A stretch of 64,000 nucleotides of DNA from Nemertoderma westbladi (lineage: Eukaryota > Xenacoelomorpha > Nemertodermatida > Nemertodermatidae): NCBI GenBank assembly GCA_032718475.1, contig JAUCBJ010007287.1, positions 1-64,000 of the forward strand. Reading direction: 5' to 3'. Both the position numbers and the translations under genes were made by a program. The stretch's first letter is position 1, and the number at the start of each line of letters is the position of its first letter. This document shows positions 1 to 10,124 of this stretch, in pieces. A model generated the notes under the pieces. That model did no database searches and had not been told where the DNA came from. It saw only the letters and a list, made by a program, of their open reading frames with translations.

Positions 1-155
1 TACTAGTCTTCCCAAGAAATTAGACAGCCAACTAACCCACCCACACACAGGAGGCCGCCAACCAAAGAGATTGGCCTCCTGGCACTGAGCTGGCCTAGTC
101 GTAATGGAACTATGCAGGTAGTAATGTGTACTAAACAACTACAATACATTATAAT

Positions 156-180
156 GGGGGGGGGGGGGGGGGGGGGGGGG
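156..180. repeat. Poly(G) tract, 25 bases
   Basis: An uninterrupted G run preceded by CTACAATACATTATAAT. The same lead-in precedes the G runs at 9574-9593 and 10280-10300. Run length in the assembly is probably unreliable. Confidence 0.9.
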
Positions 181-1148
181 TGCAGGTCCGCAGCTTGTAC
201 AATGATATAGTCATAGTTCACAACAAGAGAGGGGATGGGATCACTGGGGTTATATTGATGCCTTGTCATACAACGACCTGTGAGCAAAATTGTGGTTTGT
301 CGGCCGGATGGTTAAAACCCTCCATTAGCATAATTTAATAAGTACTACTAACCCAATTTGATTTTTAATATTTAAAAAATTATAATTACAATACGTTAAT
401 CTGAATTAAAAAATACGTAAATAATGATGTACACCATAGTTTACTTTAAAACAAATTCGATTTTCAATAAAATTACCTTATCAGAGTATTAAAATTAAAT
501 TACCTACATTTTTAAAGGGTATTTTAGGGGGTGCGCTGGCGCAGGGGCGCCATGCTAATCTTAGCCAAGAGGCCCTACGAGAGGAAGGCGGAACCCCCCT
601 CAAACCCTAGACCAATCGCGTGAGGGGTTTTGTGTCGCCGAGCAACGACTGTTAATACGTATGAAACGATACAATTCTGATGTATTTCCAACCTTAATAT
701 ACTTTTCCGACATTTCCAACCCGTAGCAGTGTTCTTTCGTGATCTTTTTGGTCCCAGCTGGCCATTTTCGACGACTGGTTACTCATGCGTTTTGGGTCGC
801 TGAGCAATGACTGTAAATACATAAGAAACGGTACAACTCTTATGTATTCCCAACTATAATATGCTTTTCCATCATTTTTAAACCGTTTCTGTGTTTTTTC
901 CTGATGATTTTGGCCCCATATAGTTATTTTTGACGAACATTACTCATTTCGCAGCCTTATTATAGGTATGGAATAAAATTAATAATAAAAATAGCGAGTA
1001 GATATCCATGCTGTTGTTTCGAGTTTTATTAGGTTGCAGTTTTCTTTATTATTTCAAATAAAAAATAAAACAACAACGTATTTATACTCCTCGATTATGA
1101 GGGAAAATGAAAATAAATAAACGTAATAATTATAATATTCACATTTAT

Positions 1149-1540
1149 TGTTCGCGCTTTTAGACTTTTAGCAGTTTAACCCGCCAATTTTAGGTGTCTT
1201 CTAATTTATAAATCGACTTTAGCCTACGACAATTTATTATTACTGAAATAACATTAGCCGAAGCCAGTCTATGCGCGACCATTCACCCACTGTTAAGGGA
1301 GACTGGATTCGGATGCTTTGACTTATTATTGCGTTGTAGACCTGTATTATTCGATTGATCGTTACTATATAATCTCTGACAATATATTCACTTTCGGGGA
1401 AATATTAACAGTTCCTTTAGGACGTGGCGCTTTAAGTATAAAACAGAGTTATGACTTATACTAATCACAACTAGATGTCTATTGATTTACATAAAAGGCG
1501 CATTCTTTAGGAGATGCTTTATTACCAGTCACATCACCGC
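1149..1540 (-). repeat. Truncated LTR of the giant BEL/Pao family
   Basis: From TGTTCGCGCTTTTAGAC onward the sequence follows the first third of the 1191-bp LTRs at 33122-34312 and 49477-50667. It shares the CAGTTTAACCCGC and GCGCGACCATTCACCCAC blocks. It is cut off at 1540, where the long direct repeat also ends. Strand is given relative to the coding direction of the intact element. Confidence 0.8.
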
Positions 1541-1930
1541 CAAAAACCACCAAAAAAAAATTTTCGAAAAAATGTACTGGGGTGGTTATATTGCAGCACC
1601 AAAATTACAAGTAGTGCACAATTTTCACAAAATTTGAAAGTTACATTTTCGGCTAATTATTTTTCAATACAGGTTTTCTGGGGTGCAAAATACATTAAAA
1701 AATATTTAAAAATGATATGATTACTATAAATGGCTGTTTAGTCCTCTCTGCGTAGGAAAAAAATGAAAAAAACAAGTAACCAGCACTTTTCAGTTAGAAC
1801 ACAAAATTTTTAATTCACTTATACGATGCTATAAATTCACATTTTCAGGTTTTCCAGGGCGCTGATTCTAATGGAATACATTTCTAATATGCCAGATCAT
1901 TGCTACTTCTATTTTTCGGCGTAATTTGAC
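1541..1930. other. AT-rich stretch without a recognisable gene
   Basis: Low-complexity AT-rich DNA. Phrases such as GCAGCACCAAAATTACAAG recall the tandem repeat that follows, so this may be a decayed extension of it. The short ORF here contains no known domain. Confidence 0.5.
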
Positions 1931-2740
1931 AAATTTTGGTGCTAGCACCAAATTTCGTACCCATCACCAAAAAGTACAAGTTTGCGATGTCCAGTGCTGT
2001 TTTTATTGATTCCATCGGATTCAGGACCCTCATAAACCCGTATAACGCAAGAAACAAGGCGATACTATCTACTTATCAATTTGAATTTTTTCCAAAATTT
2101 GGTGCTGGCACAACAATTTTCACCCACCGGCGAAAAATACAAGTTTGAGAACTCTTATGAAATTTTTACTGATTCCATTGAATTCAGAACCATCACAAAC
2201 CCGTATAACGCAAGAAACAAGGTGACACAATCAATTGATATATTTGATGGTTTTCAAAATTTGGTGCTAGCACCACATTTTGCACCGACATCCGAAAAAT
2301 ACAAGTTTGAGATGTCTAGTTCGATAATTATATTTTCCATTGAATTCAGAACAGCCATAAACCTCTAAAACGCAAGAAATAAATTGTCACAAGCAATTTT
2401 ATCTATTTAATGGATTTTAAAAATTTCGTGCTAGCACCAAAATTTGCACACAGCACCGAAAAATACAAGTTTGATACGCTTGGTGCAACTCGTATATATT
2501 TCATCGAATCCAGAACCCCAAAAAACCCCAATTGCGTAAAAAACAAGTTTCAAACAATCAATTTACAAAATTGACTTATTTCAAAATTTGGTGCTGGCAC
2601 CAAAATTTGGCACCCACCGAAAAAAACAAGTTTGAAATTTCTAAATCAATTTATATGAATTCCATCCAATTTCTAACACGAAAAAACCGGTGTAAATCAA
2701 AAATAGAGATGTTACAATTCATATTTAATGAAATGTAATT
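1931..2740. repeat. Tandem repeat, about 163-bp unit, five copies
   Basis: Units begin near 1931, 2093, 2255, 2418 and 2582, a spacing of 162-164 bp. Each opens with AAATTTGGTGCTAGCACC or a variant; the centre GGTGCTAGCACC is a perfect palindrome. Each also contains AAATACAAGTTTGAGA-like and TTCCATTGAATTCAGAACC-like blocks, followed by AACGCAAGAAACAA. The small ORFs across it are by-products of the repeat. Confidence 0.9.
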
Positions 2741-2939
2741 TTCAAAAAACGTCTCAAAAAAAGTGCCAAAAGTAGGGTTAAAAAATGGTGCTATAACTCG
2801 AAAAGTACCCAATATTTTTGAAAACGGTTTTCACTACTAGGAAGACAATAGATTTTTAGGAAAAGTCATAAAATTTCAGATTCCCAACTGCGTTTGTTTC
2901 AGAATTATAATAAAAAAACCACGGAAGGGGTCATATTGA

Positions 2940-2955
2940 CCCCCCCCCCCCCCCC
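2940..2955. repeat. Poly(C) tract, 16 bases
   Basis: An uninterrupted C run just beyond the 3' end of the Penelope-like element. The surrounding 2741-2966 holds no recognisable gene. Confidence 0.85.
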
Positions 2956-3068
2956 GGGTTTAATAGGGTTAAGGATTGAAAACATCAAGTCCAAAGGTAT
3001 TGATCACCGCCTCGTTGAGAACATTCAAACCCATTGGTTGTAAAGTTTCCAACCGGCGGCACTGCCAT

Positions 3069-3668
3069 TCACCCTCTTTGTCGGTTCAGTTTTTTGTTTG
3101 CTGAGATCATCGGTAGACAATCAAATGGTGTAATTCTGAAGTGTACATTGTAAGAATGACCCGAGGTAATAAAATGTCTGTCGCTGGCAGTCGATGGTTT
3201 GTCATTAATTATCTTTGTCTTGTAGTTGGCTATCCTAGGCTTTAAGTCCTCTGTTGAACCGATACCAAATAAGTTACATTTAAGGCAAGTCACCACATAA
3301 ATAACATTTTTAGCATTGCAAGATAAATCATTCTTTATATAAACCCTGTGGCTTTTGTTAGTTGTTGAGCTGACATAATTTAAAGGTAATAATACTTTAC
3401 AGGGGACACATGCCGCTCTGTCACATTTATGAACTCCTAGAAAATCACAAGGTGAAAGTTCCCTTGTACACCTCAGTCTGGATGGCGCAAGGATATTCTT
3501 TAAGGTTGGTGCCCGGCGAGTTACAACTTCCAATTTATGACTATTCCAAAAAGATTTTGTCATTGAATGTTTATCTAGAATTGTGGAATGTTTTGAAATA
3601 ATCACCTTGGGGTTAGGTAATAGAGGGTCATTATTGTGTACATAGAAAAGTTGTTTCTTTTTATTCAT
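3069..3668 (-). pseudogene. Penelope-like element: C-terminal GIY-YIG endonuclease region
   Basis: About 200 residues. The NVIYVVTCLKCNLFGIGS segment near residues 117-134 followed by LKPRIANYKTKI matches the GIY-YIG pattern (Y-V-x..G-I/Y-G then an arginine helix) of Penelope elements, which nick target DNA for insertion. A Cys pair upstream (CDRAACVPC) fits the CCHH-type linker these proteins have before the nuclease. In this copy the usual GxxxYIG has become FGIGS, so activity is doubtful. It continues the RT fragment at 3704-4140 on the same strand. The end of the protein runs on towards 2990 and is duplicated at 5405-5614. Confidence 0.8.
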
Positions 3669-3703
3669 TCTAGGCTTGTCTTTTTTTACTTTTTTTCTTT
3701 TTT

Positions 3704-4140
3704 CTACTGCGTACTGACTGCTGCAGAAGCAAATTGTTGAGCAACAATTTTCTCATCCCAGCCTCTTGCGACAAATGCAGAACCGTACTCAATGAGACTA
3801 GAAAAAAGATCTGAATCTAAACTACAATTCCTGCGCAAGCGTAAAGCTACAGCATAAGGGATGTTTCGAATCTGTGAACGAGGATGTGCTCTTGAAGGAC
3901 ACAAATACTGATGTACGTCCATGTGATAATTTTTAGTTTGGTTGTATCCACTGTCATCAATAAAAATAGTTAAATCCAGAAAATTTACTTCTTTACCAAA
4001 TTGTTCTAACTCAAAGAATATCTTTCCGTGAAGTACTGTCTCATTTAAATGTGTGACTAAATTTGAAACAACTTCTTCCGAAAAATTAATTCCAAAGGAA
4101 ATAATGTCGTCTGGGTATCTTTAGTATTCTTGTGGACTGT
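3704..4140 (-). pseudogene. Penelope-like element: C-terminal part of reverse transcriptase
   Basis: The minus strand from about 4120 encodes RYPDDII, which corresponds to the Y-x-D-D catalytic motif. It is followed by an FLDLTIFID-type strand, then HPRSQIRNIPYAVALRLRRNC, the thumb motif highly typical of Penelope RTs. Stops and small shifts break it up. Everything normally lying between the N-terminal domain and the YxDD motif (RT motifs 1 to about 4) is absent between 4140 and 4241, so this copy carries an internal deletion. Confidence 0.8.
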
Positions 4141-4240
4141 TATTAATTAAATTATCTTCTTGTTTTAATTCGTTTAGTTACATCAAATAAATCAGTTCTA
4201 ACCTCATTCAAAAATTGTTCTAGAATCGGATTGTTAGAGT

Positions 4241-5036
4241 TTATTGAAAAACGAGATTTACCGGGCCACGGTTTTTTTTGTGGATGAAAATCAGGTGCGT
4301 TTCACTTTCAACGGCCTGATCGTCTTCTCTGTGAACTACTGTAACCCCTAAATTTGCCTTCTTATCTTGCATGTAATTATCAAATTTAATTCTTATAGAT
4401 GAAACAAATTTTATAAAGTCTATGTTCTCCTGATACAAATCAGCATGTGGAGGAATTGGGCAAAACGAAGGTCCTTTCTTGAGCAATAAAATTGCTGGGT
4501 CATCGATTTCTATTTCTTCATAGACAACAGGATCAAATACAGTAGGGTCGCATTTGTTCATTGACATTGAATCAAGTAATCTATTTTCGATTTTTTTTGC
4601 GTCTGTTTAAGTAATTAAGTCTACGTTGTGCGGATCTCCGATGTCCAGGTTTATGTCTTTTATGAGACAACAAATTATCGTATAAAACATTGTTAGGGCT
4701 TGAAGCAGAGCGGGTTTCATTCATTAAAATGTTCCACTTTTTTATCAGACGCTGTCTCACTGTACGAGAAGTGTTTTTCATGTGATCAAAAACGCGTGAC
4801 AAGATTGAATTCGAATTATCATAGGTGATAGCAGATGATTTAGCTCTCATAAAAAGTCTAAGAAAATGTCTTCGCCTCGTCTCGGCATGAAGAGAAACAA
4901 CTTCCAAAATATTTAATTCGGCTTTAAAAATATTATTTTTAGCTTTAATGCGAACCTGTTCAAAATGAATAGAATTACCAGGTAAATTAAGGTTTAAGCA
5001 AATCCTCAAACCCTTCGGTATTACGTTGTGCTTCAT
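4241..5036 (-). pseudogene. Penelope-like element: N-terminal region
   Basis: Two open pieces (5036-4581 and 4567-4241). The first is basic and rich in Arg/Lys, ending in a run of NRRKKNRK type. The second contains LLKKGPSFCPIPPHADLY, which resembles the 'L..G..F.P.P' stretch at the start of Penelope RT cores. A stop or shift near 4570 separates them. Assignment rests on order and on the clear RT and GIY-YIG pieces downstream. Confidence 0.65.
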
Positions 5037-5403
5037 GCAATTTTCAAGAAATTATCTTTGTAGTTGGCCCAAATTAGTTGCGAGCCTAAATTTATTAATT
5101 GTAGGAACAAAATTCTTGGTACAATCGCCATTTATCCACAGTCAAAAATTAATATAAGTTTAAATTAAGTAAATAAAGTTAGGGAATATGACTGTAGGGT
5201 GTGAGATCAAGTTGTTTTAGTATAATAATATTTTAAGAATTCAAAAGGTGACAACTTATATGATCAATCACTAAAAATTTAATTTTTTATTATTAGCTTT
5301 CGATAGCTCTCTCTATCTTTTTCAAATAAACGATATTCTAGGATAATTGCTCTACAAATAATAATGAGTTTGTTAAATCTGTGAATCTTTAATCTTTATA
5401 ATT

Positions 5404-5612
5404 CTTAAGGATTGAAAACATCAAGTCCAAAGTTATTGATCACGGCCACGGCCTCGTTGAGAACATTCAAACCCATTGGTTGTAAAGTTTCCAACCGGCA
5501 CTGCCATTCACCCTCTTTAATTCTGAATTTTTGTCGGTTCAGTTTTTTGTTTGCTGAGATCGGTAGACACTCAAATTGTGTAATTCTGAAGTGTACATTG
5601 TAAGAATGACCC
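5404..5612 (-). repeat. Penelope-like 3' end, upstream tandem (pseudo-LTR) copy
   Basis: A 209-bp 5'-truncated copy of the element's 3' end, near-identical to 2967-3160. It retains the coding end from SYNVHFRI to the final residues and keeps about 15 bases (TTTAATTCTGAATTTT) that the lower copy has lost. Its position directly upstream of the longer copy is the usual partial tandem arrangement. Confidence 0.85.
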
Positions 5613-5693
5613 AAGCTACCTTCTATTACTATAACTATTCTGAAACAACTATTCCACTATAGGTATAGTACTAATAATATACCTGTTGTAGGC

Positions 5694-6164
5694 TTGTCAC
5701 CCACAGAAGTTGATAAATCGAATTTACAACTGTTACGACTTTCACAGAAACTTGAGAGACCCGAGGAATATAATCAACTCAGCGTCGATCCTTTGACTCC
5801 ATTGTCGGATAAATTCTCAAGTAATATGATTAATGGATTAATTCGTGTTGGAGGTCATATTACTAACGCTCCTATTTCTAGAGACACTATATTCCCAATA
5901 TTCGATCCCGAGATTCAAACTAAGTTGATACAGGACGTCCACTACAGACTATATCACGCCGGGAAAGAACATATATTGACTGAGATAAGGACGCGCTACT
6001 ATTTAGTCAACCCTCGTGCGGCTCTGGACCAAACATTGTGGAATTGTATACCGTGCAAGAGGATTTATAACAAACCAACGACGCAGTCAGAAGCTGCACC
6101 CCCAAAGAAAAGAGTTGACTACTATCACCCACCATTTAAACCAAAGATACACTATTTCAATTGA
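5694..6164 (+). pseudogene. BEL/Pao pol fragment: integrase N-terminal zinc domain
   Basis: About 157 residues, open. It contains FSSNMINGLIRVGGHITNAP and the HYRLYHAGKEHILTEIRTRYY..WNCIPCKR segment. This is the H-x-H...C-x2-C zinc region at the start of BEL/Pao integrases. It is closely similar in order to residues ~390-490 of the pol fragment at 41362-42834. It is truncated on both sides: no RNase H precedes it and no integrase core follows. It runs on the plus strand, like the ORF3 relic at 8058-8600, so both may come from one dead giant element. Confidence 0.85.
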
Positions 6165-7740
6165 CCAACCGGCCGCCTTTGTTTATTAGAACTGGCAAGG
6201 GAGCGTTCTGGTAACTAACTACGGGCAACAACGAGTTAGGCCAAAGTAGTCTAACCTACAAACTAGAGTAACGTCTTGTAGAAGGTTACGATTGAGTGGG
6301 AATTATTTATTAGACATTTAATATAGCATAAGTATTAGTATTACACTACAGTGCACGGTAGCAACAAAACCTACTTATGTTAATTGTAGGGTGAGTGAGG
6401 GAGACTTGAACCCCAGAAGTTATAATTGCTCTAAAGAACAGATAAATTAATTTTTCAGTGCCGTTTTAACTTTATCACATTACATTTATGATTGCTATCA
6501 TTATGTTAGAGTTTGAGAATTTCGGCTCTTAATTAATCTTTTTTAATGAAACCAATTATTCGTATTTTCGAAAAAGCGTCAAGTCTCCCTCAATGGGGGG
6601 AGACTTGACACCTTAGGGTGGGAGACTTGAACCCCACCTCGCATACTTGTAAAAATGCAGAAAATGCAGAAGATGTGTAATAATTACATGTTCAACATGT
6701 CTATTTTCTAGTAGAGCAAAAAATTTCAAAAAATGCGATTGTTAAATTGTTAAATTATTATCCAAAATTTTATACAAATTTAGGTGGTCGTTCACATGGT
6801 TCTCCCAACAAGAACTGAATAAATAATAGTTCATTAAATCGCATTAAAATTTAACGCGGGAAGGTAATTTTTATTAATGAATATCTTGTATAATTTATAA
6901 TCCAGGCCTATATTAATTGTTTTCCTGTAATTCTATTGATTGTGCCGCTTTCTGACGAAGTGGCATCTTGTTTAAGCTGTCAATCACACAGTTGGCGGGC
7001 TACTAACTGCATTGCAAAGAGGGAAGGAAGAGTTGGTTGGCTTGGCTTGGCTTGGCTGGGTTTATCAAGACCTCTCTCTCTCTCCCTGGCCACTCCATTG
7101 TATTCATATTCCATTGATAGCTTGGTCTGTGTAAGTGCCAATCAACTAGTTGGAGTGCTCTGGTGTAATGGTTCTCTACATGGGGGGTGTATCTTTAGGT
7201 AGACGTCAGCATTGAAGGCTTCAAGTCTCCCTCACACTTGTAGCCAAAATTAAAACAACCAAATTAAATATCGCTATAAATGATCAAATAACTATTAAGT
7301 AGTTACTAGTGTGAAATAAGTGTGAGAGTTGAGCGTTCTAATTTCTACAATTACCAACATGGCAACATGTCATCGAACAATTTGGATTATTAAAAAACCG
7401 AAACAACGTGTTTCTCTGAAAACACAAATGGTGTCTGCACAACTGTGAATGCAACCTTTTAGTACAGTTTGCATTACAGAAACACAACCTGTTATCATGG
7501 ATACACAAAATAGTGACATTCTGGTAAATATTAAATATGTATTTTGAACCGTATTTTGACTTTAAATTAATTTAAAATACGCGAATTACCTTTAAATTAA
7601 GCTAAATCGTGTGAATAATAAATATATCGTGTGAGTTTGTGTGAAGCGTATACAATTATCCAACCTTTCTTTGATGCGAGGATTATAGCAGACATATTTG
7701 GCTCCGGACCAGTCCCCCGTCTCCCTGGCTCGATGAGAGT
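6165..7740. other. Gene-free stretch with repeated GAGGGAGACTTGA motifs
   Basis: No coding region is recognisable. The word GAGGGAGACTTGAACCCC or its complement occurs around 6398, 6578 (inverted), 6597-6630 and 7218 (inverted). This suggests a small inverted-repeat element between about 6390 and 7240, possibly with a nested copy. There is also a short TTGGCTTGGCTTGG run near 7035 and a CT-rich run at 7074. From 7240 to 7740 nothing is recognisable. Confidence 0.5.
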
Positions 7741-8057
7741 TTAGCATATGGCCACGATACTTCGGTACCGCTGGTATTTGCGAACTCGCGTCTCGCCACT
7801 AAGGGATCGATCAGGGACTGCGTTGCGGTGTGTGGCTGTCTGATTGGGGAGGTGATGTCCGCCTACCCTTGTTGCAGTTATATGTTCAAACTCGCACTTC
7901 GATATGTTGAAATACCCTCTTCCGATAAACGAGGTTTTCGGGACATGCAGATGATGGATACGATGACGGCTGATCTCACTGGTGAATCTACCGAACTCAC
8001 TCAGAGTATGTCGCCCCGTATGGACGTGAGGAGGAAGAGCGGACATAGCGTGAACGA

Positions 8058-8600
8058 TTGAACGACGAACGCGAATTAGCTTCTTTGGTCCAACCCGCGG
8101 TCCAGACTTTAATGGAAGGGTTCCAAAGTAAAGCACGTATTCACACGTCTGGGTCTGTAAAGCGTTTTCGGTGTCGCTTACAGTCATACCCAACCGATAC
8201 CTCTCGACACCGACATCTCCAACCCCAATTTAGTTGTGGATGTTGTAAACTCACCTCATAGAGCCCATATGCGACGATACTGATGAATGGATTATCACTC
8301 CTCCTGGTCGAGCTGATCAAATAAAGACTTTAATTCGGGATAATTACCTCGAAAGACGTCCTCTCCATTCCCCGTGCTATGGGACTCAGGACCACCCGGA
8401 TTTTGTCTTGCTCGGTCAACATTATGTAATGGAACTCGAGCATCCCGCCTGCAGCGTGGATTTTCTATCTCTGGTTAATCCCCTCGACGATACCGAAATC
8501 GAGCCCCTGCAGAAGCATTTCGACGATATAATAAAGTCAAATACCTTTCGACTCGACCCAAAGGGACGACAAAACATCAATTCTGAAATATATCAGATTG
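8058..8600 (+). pseudogene. Relic of the giant-element third ORF (ORF3 family)
   Basis: Two plus-strand pieces in different frames (8058-about 8220 and about 8270-8600) line up with the 36616-37281 part of ORF3 in the intact giant element. NDERELASLVQPAVQTLM corresponds to DEREEAALAQPEAQILM there. Further on, FLSLVNPLDDTEIEPLQKHF corresponds to FLPLINPLDLVELEQLQKHL. The intervening PPGRADQIK...YGTQDHPDF stretch also aligns. Divergence is high (perhaps 35-40% identity by eye), so this is a distant family member. It is broken by a frameshift and merges into a tandem repeat at 8610. The open frame opposite it on the minus strand (7741-8193) is a shadow. Confidence 0.75.
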
Positions 8601-8609
8601 TGGGATCAT

Positions 8610-9045
8610 ATTATAATATAATATACACACTCGCCAATATTGATTACACCTTGTCCTATAATTTAGTGCGCTGTAGTTCAGTTGTTAGCACAATATTAGT
8701 TAGCCAGATAATATACAGACTCGCCAATATTTATTACACCTTGTCATATAATTGATTACACTGTACATAGATCAGTTGTTTAGCACAATATTAGTTAGCC
8801 AGATACTGTAATATACACACTCGCTAATATTGGTTACTGTACAGTACACCTTGTCATATAATTTATTACACCGTACATAGGTCAGTTGTTAGCACAATAT
8901 TAGTTAGCCAGATAATATAAACACACACTCGCTATTATTGGTTACTGTACACCTTATCATATAATTGATTACACTGTAGTTCAGTTGTTAGCACAATATT
9001 AGTTAGCCAGATTATATAGGTACACACTCGTCAATATTTGTTTTG
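8610..9045. repeat. Degenerate tandem repeat, about 100-bp unit, four copies
   Basis: The word AATATTAGTTAGCCAGATA recurs at about 8692, 8787, 8896 and 8995. Between copies lie ACACACTCGC(C/T)AATATT and TACACCTTGTCATATAATT. Unit lengths are roughly 95, 109 and 99 bp, varying through small insertions such as CTGTACAGTACA. Confidence 0.85.
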
Positions 9046-9169
9046 TTATAGATACAATAAATTTTAAAGTGTTTGATGAAAAATAGTTTGCCACCCATTT
9101 GATACGACTACAGCTTTATTAACTTTATGAAATGTATCTAACATTAGAAATGTTACACACATCTGTGAC

Positions 9170-9306
9170 CTAATAGACCTAACATCCAATACATGGAAGT
9201 GATATGAAACACCTAACAGTAATCTGATGGAAACAATATACCTAACAGTAATCGGGTGGAAGCGATACACCTAACAGTAAACGGGTGGAAGTCATACACC
9301 TAACAT
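9170..9306. repeat. Short tandem repeat, about 30-bp unit
   Basis: Four to five imperfect units of ACCTAACAGTAATCGGGTGG followed by AAG-GATACACC. No gene is seen from 9061 to 9573. Confidence 0.75.
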
Positions 9307-9573
9307 GTATATTTACTCTATATTCCCATTGCAGCTGCATGGGGGCGCAAGGTAAAAAAACACACTGAAAATTTATCTGGCAAATTAAATTCACCTAACA
9401 TAGCTTGAAACTTCGCGAGATGATTTTTTTCGTGATTTGAGACAACTGTTAGCGGAAAGTGTTAGCATAATTGTGTAGTTAGCACAATGATTGTGGGAAT
9501 CTGGCGAAATGTTAGGTGTATTACGCTTTAGCACGCGCAATGTGTTGGGTGGATGGCTACAATACATTATAAT

Positions 9574-9593
9574 GGGGGGGGGGGGGGGGGGGG
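9574..9593. repeat. Poly(G) tract, 20 bases
   Basis: Preceded by CTACAATACATTATAAT, as in the G runs at 156 and 10280, although the flanks further out differ. Confidence 0.9.
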
Positions 9594-9787
9594 CACTAGC
9601 GTACCGAGGGGGAGGCCATGTGAAAGCATACTGAAAAACCCTTTCCAGTTGAAATGAGAAAAAAAGTAATATATATATTATATATATTAAAGATCAACAT
9701 TCCAAATTTTCTGAAACAAAAGCATTTTTCTAGACAGAAAGCTTCGCATTGAAACCTGGCTGGCCAAGGGCTAGATCCTTGGGGAGA

Positions 9788-9811
9788 GGGGGGGGGGGGG
9801 GGGGGGGGGGG
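9788..9811. repeat. Poly(G) tract, 24 bases
   Basis: A second G run about 200 bp after the previous one. The rest of 9594-10124 has no recognisable gene; the proline-rich ORF on the minus strand is produced by the G runs. Confidence 0.9.
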
Positions 9812-10124
9812 TAATATGATAATATCCCTTGGTATTATTATATCAGTTGACATTGTGGCCTTCTGGCTGGCCACAAGTGGGAAATACGTTGCTTTCTTGT
9901 AAGGAGAAATAATTGATTCGAGTCACAACAAATTATGTCATAGGGAGTAAAGTAGTCGGTGGTCTCAGTGCTATTTGCTGTATATTATTAGCTTGGGGTG
10001 CCGACAGCGACAGAACACTAACAAAGTAAAGGCATAGCATGTGTAATGGCTCTTAGCTTATGCCGCCCCAGTATGTAAAACCAATTATCTGCTGTGGAAT
10101 GGAATTCCCCGAAATTTCGAAATA

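Larger units (their letters stand above)
1..1540. repeat. Long direct repeat, copy A (partner 10125-11660)
   Basis: The sequence matches 10125-11660 base for base by eye. The only length difference found is in a poly(G) run (25 G here, 21 there), which accounts for the offset changing from 10124 to 10120. The repeat begins at or before the window edge and stops abruptly at 1540, inside LTR-derived DNA. It is AT-rich non-coding DNA with no credible ORF. It contains the first part of a BEL-type LTR from 1149. Confidence 0.93.
2967..5612 (-). mobile_element. Penelope-like retroelement, defective, with partial tandem copy
   Basis: The minus strand carries fragments in the order expected for a Penelope-like element: a basic N-terminal region, a partial reverse transcriptase, a linker, then a GIY-YIG endonuclease. 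The last ~200 bp (2967-3160) recurs upstream at 5404-5612, starting TAAGGATTGAAAACATCAAG in both. This is the head-to-tail arrangement (pseudo-LTR) known for these elements. Reading frames are broken and the central RT is missing. Confidence 0.85.
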
